DNA from: Paracamarosporium sp. OC-R06-R3
Taxonomy: Eukaryota; Ascomycota; Dothideomycetes; Pleosporales; Didymosphaeriaceae
Assembly: GCA_019828545.1 (NCBI GenBank)
Contig: JACVRA010000285.1
Location: 62,001 to 126,000 of the forward strand
Length of the DNA stretch: 64,000 nt
Direction: 5' to 3'
Made by a program: the position numbers and the translations under genes. Below are positions 57,164 through 64,000 of this stretch, piece by piece; position 1 is the first letter of the stretch; the number at the start of each line of letters is the position of its first letter. The notes beneath the pieces are model-generated. The model had not been told where the DNA came from. It was given only the letters and a program-made list of their open reading frames with translations, and did no database searches.

Positions 57164-57758
57164 GACTCTGCACGGAAATCGAAGAGCGATCGATAGTCGG
57201 AAAGTCTAAAATGCGTGCCATGGTGCCTTTCTATAGATGATGCCTGCACTTCTGAGGACTGGATATGGAGCTATAATACGCGTGCTCGGGACTATTCCCC
57301 AGGAATAACAAGACGGCGCGAAGCATGTCCATTTGCTCTAGCTGGCGCAGAGATATAATTGACGGTCTTTGAATTTGCCGGCGGTAGAGCTTCCGGAAAA
57401 TTGCCCTTGCAGCAAAGAACTGGGCTCGCGCCGATGGTTTTTGCGGGGATCTCGCATGGCAGGGCCATCATCGCGCCGAGTTGCCGAGGCAGGGAGCGCA
57501 TGCAATCCTCGGTGGAGAATGACGCGATCGATGAGGCTCAAGCCCGAAGCCTTCATAGTCGGCGTGATGTGATGCGATACAGTGCGATCAAATGAAACCA
57601 AGAAACATCAAGCTTTTGCACGTCGGAACTAAGAAAACGCGCGATGCCCAGCCTTAGCCCCCGCAATTACGCGCAAGCAGGCGCGACCAACGCGTGCGAC
57701 ACTCCACCGACCCATTGTGACCTCGACATCCTTTGGATCGCTCATTGACGAGTTCAAC
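57164..57758. promoter_or_regulatory. Divergent promoter region, beta-galactosidase / CAX exchanger
   Basis: About 595 bp separate two outward-facing start codons. No clear regulator site could be named. Short antiparallel frames here are not genes. Confidence 0.45.
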
Positions 57759-59250
57759 ATGTCTTCCAACTTCCACAATGCCTCCGAATCGACTCCCTTG
57801 CTTCACCGCATTGTTCCTTCGCATATCCATCCCGATGGCGAGAGCGGCCGAAGCGGCTTCCATCCCGGCCATTTCATCAATGTCTCATGGCGCAGCGGCT
57901 CCACGATGGCCAAATATGTGAACATTCTCTGGCCTTTCGTACCTGTGGCAATTGTTCTACACTTTGCTACGCCGGGACTGCCTCTCGCCGTCTTCGCCTT
58001 TAGCTATATCGCCATGGTGCCGGTAGCCAACCTGCTGGGCTTCGCAGGCCAGGAATTCGCACGGAAAATGCCCAAAGTATCTGGTATCTTGATCGAAACG
58101 GCTTTCGGCTCTATTGTTGAGATCATTTTGTTCCTGATCCTCATTGTGAAGCACAAGTCTGCAGATGGCTCGTCTGAGCATGGCAACCTCATCCCAGTCA
58201 TCCAGGCCGCAATTCTAGGATCCATCTTGACGAACTTGCTACTATGCCTAGGTGCATGCTTTTATGTCGGCGGTCTGCGACAGGCTAGCCAGAAATTCCA
58301 TGCTTCAATCAGCGAGGTGGGAACGGGATTACTGTGCGTAGCAGGCTTCGGTCTGCTCATCCCGAGCGCATACTATTCAGCACTGAAGGGCTCCGTCGTC
58401 GAAGTGGGTATCGGTCATCATCCCTTCACGGAGGCGGTACTGCAACACAATACGCTCAGGATCAGTCAGGTGACTTCGATCTTACTTATAATCGCTTTCG
58501 GAATGCAAGTTGAGTCCATAGAATGCAGCAAAATGAGCTAACGTTCTCCAGTTTCATCTTCTATAATGCGCGCTCGCAACATTCCATCTTTGATGAGGTC
58601 CTTGAAGCCGATGAACATCATGATCTGGACCGCTCCGAGGATCTAGCGAAACCGAAATTCACGTTCACTGAATGCATCGTCGCCCTGACTCTCTCCCTGG
58701 TGCTTGTCACTATGCTTGCTGTATTTCTGGTTGAGCGCATCGAAGATGTCGTTGAGTCAGGTGTGCCAGATCAGTTTCTCGGCCTCATTCTCCTCCCGCT
58801 CGTCGAGAAGGCAGCCGAGCATCTTACCGCCGTTGACGAAGCCTGGGATGGCCAAATGGTACATATTGTCCATCTAATCTGGTAACCGCACTGACAGTCA
58901 TGGCAGAATTTCGCCCTCTTTCACTGCATCGGCCCCTCCATCCAGACTGCGCTTTTCAATGCACCTTTGGTCGTCATCGTGGGCTGGATCCTGGGTAAAG
59001 ACATGGACCTGAACTTTGAGATTTTCATGATCGTCCTGCTAGTACTGTCGATTGTTGTCGTGGGTAACTTTCTGCGCGACGGCGAGTCCAACTATCTGGA
59101 AGGCGCTCTGCTAGTCGTAAGTATAGCTAGCGAACCTGTATTCGAGGCGGGCTAACATCTTGGCAGATCATCTATGTTATCATTGCGGTCGCTTCGTGGT
59201 ACTACCCGAATCCTGATGTGGCGACGTCGAACGGTCTTGGGCAATCGTAG
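57759..59250 (+). CDS. CAX-type calcium/proton exchanger, divergent fungal subfamily
   Basis: Four exons: 57759-58504, 58552-58858, 58907-59116 and 59167-59250. The first intron (58505-58551) starts GCAAGT, a GC-AG intron; using the GT four bases later breaks the frame. The start is MSSNFHNASESTPLL. About eleven hydrophobic spans follow. The two alpha-repeats are recognisable but altered: ILIETAFGSIVEIILFLIL in place of the usual FGNxxE, and LLPLVEKAAEHLTAVDEAWD in place of the usual GNAAEH. The Glu and His of both repeats remain. The central acidic loop is VLEADEHHDLDRSEDLAKP. The protein should exchange Ca2+ (or Mn2+) for H+ across the vacuolar membrane. The EKAAEH form recurs in fungal CAX paralogues as I recall, so it marks a subfamily rather than a defect. 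Confidence 0.87.
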
Positions 59251-60407
59251 ACGGAGGCTATTGGATCGACGCCGGAGGACAAGTACTACATGGTTGTACA
59301 TACGGAGATGAGGTCACAGCAGTGCGGTTATTGTGGTTCCACACAGCATCAAGGCGTGTATCTAACTTGGTGTTACACGTAGGCTCAAAGTTACAATAAA
59401 AAATGCGTTACGTCTGGGAAACCTTCGAAAGGTTTTTGAAAGGGAATCTAGAAGATAATAACTATCCAACAGCGCTGATTCTCATGGATCGATCCATGCA
59501 AGATACCCAGGGTGCCATATGTACGAGCTACAGGACTGACGACCATAGCCCACGGCCCAACCCACGCACCTGGTCGCGGGATAGAGCCGTTTTGGGGATA
59601 TGCTACGTAGGCCCCACTGAACGGTGGCAACGTCGTCGTTGAAGCCAATCACGCCACACTCGACGCAATCCTGATAATTTGCTGGGTATATCAATTAAGT
59701 CAAAAAGAGTCCAGGATCAGCATCGGTGCCTGAGGGGCGTGCATGAGCACGTGACGCTCGTCCTGCTGGTCCCTATCTCGGGCCTAGATAATGCACCCGC
59801 CACGAGAGTACCTGGATGGACAAGGCCCGGTGGCACGGCCGAGGAAGCTTGAGCCTGCTGCAGGCGGCTTCGAGGAGCTTCGACGTTGTTGTTATCGGCT
59901 CGCGTGCAGACGCCTCCTTGCTTACCTTCCTGACCGGGCTCTAGCGCGGCGATGGCTGCTGGGCTTCACCAAACATCTCGCTCACCACGAACTTGGCCAT
60001 GCAGCAGCAATATCCCATCGACCGGGACCAAGCTCCAACAAGCATGGCCCGCTAGCACACACGTCCGGATCTGCCAGGTACCTGCCCGGAAGGCAAGGGA
60101 TACGAGGCGGGGTCGCTGTGGCGGGTTGGGCGGGTATTGTAGACCTGCCCTGTACAGCAAGGCGACCAGCGATTGCGAGCGTCCCGGGTCAGCGCACGCA
60201 GTGAGATAGGATTCGGCACGGCACAGGGCAATTGTCAGGTCATTGCATCATATCGCGCCAGAGCATAAAGTGACGCCGCCGCGGCAGCCTCCTGGTGAAG
60301 CAGGAGCCGTGGCCCGCGACCTAACGAGCTTTTGAGGTCGCAGTACTTCTTTTCACCTCTCCGCCCAACCTCGACTTCTGCACCGCACGCAAGAAGCTCC
60401 CTCCACC
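59251..60407. other. Intergenic, 1.16 kb
   Basis: This is the 3' flank of the CAX gene and the promoter side of the sedolisin gene. A plus-strand frame at 59791-60204 has no recognisable feature and is opposed by other frames. No gene is called. Confidence 0.5.
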
Positions 60408-62320
60408 ATGCAGTTGCTCGCGTCCGCACTGCTGGCGGCGGCAATGGCTGCCCAGGCCGTTGTTGCGTCACCCGTCCGCGCGCGCTCGCCCTACGTGGTG
60501 AAGGAGACGCACTTTGCGCCGCCCGAGTGGACCAAGCTCGACCGTGCCAGCGGCGCGAAGCTGGTTCACTTGCAGATTGGTCTCAAGCAGGGCAACATGG
60601 ACGGGCTGCTCAAGCACCTGGACGAGGGTAAGCGACGCGACATCAACAACATCGCAATTGCAATTGCTGACCACTGGCAGTCTCGGACCCGGACCACGCG
60701 CGCTATGGAGCCCATTTGAGCGCCGACGAGGTCGATGACATGGTACGGCCTTCCAAGGAGACGTGCGACGAGGTCGAACAGTGGTTGCGTGAAGCCGGCG
60801 TGAACGACGTTAGCTACAACACGGCCAAGGACTGGATCAGCGTTAACTTGCCCATTGAGTTTGTGGAGCGCCTTCTCGACACCGAGTACCACAACTACAA
60901 GCACGAGGATGGATCCATCGTCTCGCGCACCACCCACTGGTCCCTTCCACGCCATCTGCACGGGCACATCGACGTCATTCAGCCGACGACTTCCTTCTTC
61001 CGTGGAGCTGCCAATGCTGCCACTTATGTCAAGACCATCGACCAGGTTCACGAACAGGTTGCTAGCCTGAGCGCGGCCAATGCCGGTTACGGCGAGCCCA
61101 GCGAGATCTCAAAGGTGTGCAACGTCAGCTCGGTGACTCCAGAGTGCTTCGCAACGCTTTACAAGACCAAGGGCTACAAGACCAAGTCCACCAAGAAGAA
61201 CAGCGTCGGCTTTACCAACTACCTCGAGGAAGTGCCCATCCGGCCAGACACGGAGCTGTTCCTCAAGAAGTACCGCCCTGAAGCCGTGTCTTCGGCCAAA
61301 TCCTTCAAGACCTACTCCATCAATGGTGGTCCATTGAACGATGGGCCCTTGACTCCAGAGCAGCTTGAGGACGACAAGAGCCACGAAGCTAACCTCGATG
61401 TTCAAGCCATTGCCGGAATCAGCTGGAAGACACCCATTGTTAGCTATTCTACTGGTGGCAGACCTCCCTTCATCCCAGACCTTACTGTCGTGGAAAACGA
61501 CAGCGAGCCGTACCTCGTTTGGGTGAACTGGCTCCTTCAGCAACGATCCATTCCTAAGATCATCAGCACCTCGTATGGCGAGCCCGAGCAGACCGTACCT
61601 CGCAGCTACGCCGAACGTGTGTGCAAGCAGTTCGCGGCCGTCGGGGCCCGCGGCACCACCCTGTTCTTTTCCTCCGGAGACAGGGGGCTCGGAGGAACCG
61701 ACAAGTGCTACACCAACGACGGCAAGAGCACCTACAAATTCCTGCCCGCCTTCCCCGCATCCTGCCCGTACGTCACCGCTGTCGGCGCAACCAAGAACTT
61801 CGAGCCAGAGGAGTCCGCCTACCGCGCAGCCCGCAACACCACCGCTGGCTTCCGCGACTTGTACTCCAGCGGCAGCGGCTTCAGCGACTACTTCAAGCAG
61901 CCCTCGTGGCAGAAGGACGCCGTCCCCAAGTACGTCAAGAGCGTTGGCGACCTCTACAAGGGCCTGTGGAACCCCGCCGGCCGCGGCTATCCCGACCTCG
62001 CCGCGCAGGGCCTCTACTTCGCCTACTTCTGGAACGGCACCGAGGGCACCATAAGCGGTACTTCGGCGTCCACACCGCTCACCGCCGGTATCTTCGCGCT
62101 CGTCAACGACGCGCTCATCGCGTCGGGCAAGCCCACGCTCGGCTACCTGAACCCGTGGTTGTACAAGAAGGGCTACAAGGGTCTTACGGATATCACGATT
62201 GGGTACAGCTATGGCTGCAATGTCCAGGGCTTCCCGGTCACCAAGGGCTGGGACCCGATTACTGGGTTCGGCACGCCTATCTTCCCGGAGCTGGTGAAGC
62301 TTGCTGGGGGGAGGTTGTAG
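60408..62320 (+). CDS. Secreted sedolisin-type tripeptidyl/endopeptidase (S53)
   Basis: Exon 60408-60627 and exon 60681-62320 around a 53-nt intron encode about 619 residues. The signal peptide is MQLLASALLAAAMAAQAVVA. The propeptide has the pro-kumamolisin pattern (LVHLQIGLKQGN, DHARYGAHLSADEV, YNTAKDWISVNLPIEFVERL). The mature enzyme starts after about residue 200. Catalytic residues: Glu and Asp in SHEANLDVQAIAGI, oxyanion Asp in TLFFSSGDRGLGG and Ser in ISGTSASTPLTAG. The C-terminal calcium site is represented by LTDITIGYSYGC and GWDPITGFGTP. It is active at acid pH outside the cell or in lysosome-like vacuoles, releasing tripeptides from protein substrates. Two NxT/S sites lie in the mature part. 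Confidence 0.95.
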
Positions 62321-63251
62321 GATGGTACATTGGTGTTGGACCTAAGCTCGTAGCGTGACCTAGATACTACTTAATGTCCAATTCATAATGTCGATGAAGA
62401 ATATTTGTTCTACTTGCTTGTTGATGCTAAGCATAAGAGATGAAACCCGCCAGCGAAGATGTTTCACTTTCTTCATATGTGCTAATACAAAGCGGAGGGG
62501 TGGATACCGCCTAGGTAGTCAGAGTATAATCCAAGGCCAGATCAACCACGCTCTGCTTGCCCGCTTCGTTATAACGTACTGATTCACGTCAAGCAAGCAT
62601 AATGAGTTGACTACCAATTAGTTTGATGCTCCAGACATGCGCGATACGACGTGCAGCCTAGCTGCCCCGTATGAGACGAAACAACGCCCCGCAAAAGAGG
62701 ATGTGGCGCCAGATCTTTGTATATTGGTGGAGCCTGCTTCTGGGCCTGGAAAAGAGGACTTTCTGCCTGAGGCGCTGGAATATCGGAGCCTTATTTTTGA
62801 GACGATAGCCTGATCATGCTGTTCGTGCGCTATATGACGGCTGTTCATGCGCCAGATGCCAGCTGTCGTGCGCTAGTATGCATTGGATCAGGTGGTGTTG
62901 TTCAGCCTTGTGAGTTGCCTCTTGCCTCATATTTTCTTGGCGCGCGGCTGAGCAGCGGGGAGGTATAAAGCGTAGACCGTAATCTTCGCACCGTAATCTT
63001 CACACCGTGCTCAGCAATTCCTTTTTCCATTCAGAGATTCGACTTAGCACGGCAGGTTTCCGGTCCCGGATCGCACGCGGCCCAAGCATAGACGTGTTGA
63101 ACCCAAACAAACCTACAGGACCCCAATTACTTACCCCATTTACTGGTGCCTTTGCTGGCAAAGACCCCAACGCTCTTTGACTCTACTGGTGAATTTCAGC
63201 GAGTTCTAAGTACTGCCCTTGCGTTCATCAAGTGTGTTCAAGTGTGTGATC
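62321..63251. other. Intergenic, 0.93 kb
   Basis: This is the 3' flank of the sedolisin gene, then the promoter side of the right-edge gene. A pair GTAATCTTCGCACC / GTAATCTTCACACC lies near 62980-63008. No gene is seen. Confidence 0.45.
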
Positions 63252-64000
63252 ATGGATTTCTTCTCACTGGAGCCTCTCATGGCTACAGAGAATTATCCAG
63301 TCACTACCAATGAGCCACTCGATGTCACAAAGACAGACTTGAACAAGCAGGGATCTCATGAGTGGAGTTTTGGAGAACTGGTGGGCTCTTTGCCAGCTGG
63401 CATGGCCAGCGTAGCAGGGAATACTCGCAATGCGAGCGGGCAAGATGCCCACCAGACTCCTATAGTCGGAATGAATCATGTACTAATACACGATCAGACA
63501 AGGAGCCTGGTGGGTGTCTTGTCCGCTCCCTATTTTATACACAAACGTGTGGTGAATGCTCATGACTTCTAGGATAACGCTTTCCTTGATCATCTGTTTG
63601 GTTTCAAGCCAGTCTGCTCATGCCCATTGTGCCATCATCTCCACGAAGTGGCGGAGCTACTGTTGAATCCTCAAGCACAAACGCAACGACTTACAACCAC
63701 ATCTACCACGATCACACCATCTGATATGGCCCGTCCCATGTATACTCACTTGGTAAGGACATCCTCTGTCCGTTTTGCGCACAACATCAGCTCATTAATT
63801 AGATTCCTCCTCCTTCAACTACTGTGGATCATAATTCAACCGATGCATACCTCGGTTCTCACACTGCCTCACGGTCGTACCTCCCAGCCCCTATCCCAGC
63901 ACCAAGTCCTGGAATTGTGGCAATGGAGGCTGGAACCTTGTTTCCAAATCAAGCTGTGACACAACGTAACACAACACAATCTGACAGCGTTGAACACGAG
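63252..64000 (+). CDS. Unrecognised gene, first three exons, 3'-truncated by the window edge
   Basis: Three exons join in phase 0: 63252-63509, 63573-63752 and 63803-64000 (open to the last base), with introns of 63 and 50 nt (GTGGGT...TTCTAG and GTAAGG...AATTAG). The start is MDFFSLEPLMATENYP; a second ATG lies nine codons on. Exon 1 is hydrophilic (PVTTNEPLDVTKTDLNKQG). Exon 2 has a cysteine/histidine cluster, GFKPVCSCPLCHHLHEVAEL, which may bind zinc. Exon 3 is Pro/Ser/Ala-rich (SYLPAPIPAPSPGIVAMEAG). Each exon alone looks weak; the consistent phase and splice signals make the gene credible. A zinc-finger regulator is possible, but no family is recognised. Confidence 0.5.

Noticed and set aside
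59791..60204. A 137-codon plus-strand frame before the sedolisin gene
   Set aside because: It has no signal peptide, motif or hydrophobic pattern. Its position fits a promoter.
1..64000. CRISPR arrays, tRNA and rRNA genes
   Set aside because: No regularly spaced identical repeats and no tRNA-like A/B box pair or rRNA stretch were seen by eye. This is a eukaryotic nuclear region.

Overview
The window is nuclear DNA of a filamentous ascomycete, most likely a dothideomycete of the order Pleosporales. Reasons: genes are broken by short introns (46-90 nt, with CTAAC-type branch sites shortly before AG), they lie singly on both strands without operons, and the families are typical of filamentous fungi: Zn2Cys6 regulator, CBM18-copper radical oxidase, GH114, CAX, S53 peptidase. 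The microbial rhodopsin closely resembles the Leptosphaeria/Phaeosphaeria type. The species assignment is inference.

Layout. 0-2.4 kb: the 3' part of a gene that enters from the left and encodes repeated jacalin-like beta domains. 2.8-8.1 kb: two secreted carbohydrate-active enzymes on the minus strand, GH114 and a three-CBM18 copper radical oxidase. 9.7-13.1 kb: two uncharacterised minus-strand genes. 15.2-20.2 kb: phosphopantothenate-cysteine ligase facing a seven-exon Zn2Cys6 factor. 20.3-25.8 kb: Ure2-like GST, a tiny secreted cysteine-rich protein with a GC-AG intron, and a multi-exon membrane protein whose frame appears broken. 27-38 kb: a low-complexity Ala/Pro/Lys-rich protein, ZIP transporter, rhodopsin, RPEL-repeat protein and MFS sugar transporter. 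38.6-50.1 kb: DUF2264 protein, coiled-coil protein divergent from DNA polymerase kappa, peroxisomal acyl-CoA ligase and a Cys-pair protein. 50.1-54.1 kb: a decayed patch with Ty1/copia gag relics around an intact ubiquitin C-terminal hydrolase. 54.1-62.3 kb: GH35 beta-galactosidase, CAX-type exchanger, sedolisin. 63.2 kb to the end: the first three exons of an unrecognised gene that leaves the window.

There is no biosynthetic cluster. The common themes are secreted polymer degradation (GH114, copper radical oxidase, GH35, sedolisin) with sugar uptake (MFS), metal and ion handling (ZIP, CAX), and light-driven proton pumping. I found no convincing new multi-gene system. The items most worth a second look are two apparent GC-AG introns (one in an effector-like gene), the frame break in the membrane protein, the three-CBM18 oxidase, the retroelement relics around the UCH gene, and two genes that appear only after splicing by eye (9.75 kb and the right edge). 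All splice sites were placed by eye, and no transcript data or database searches were used.
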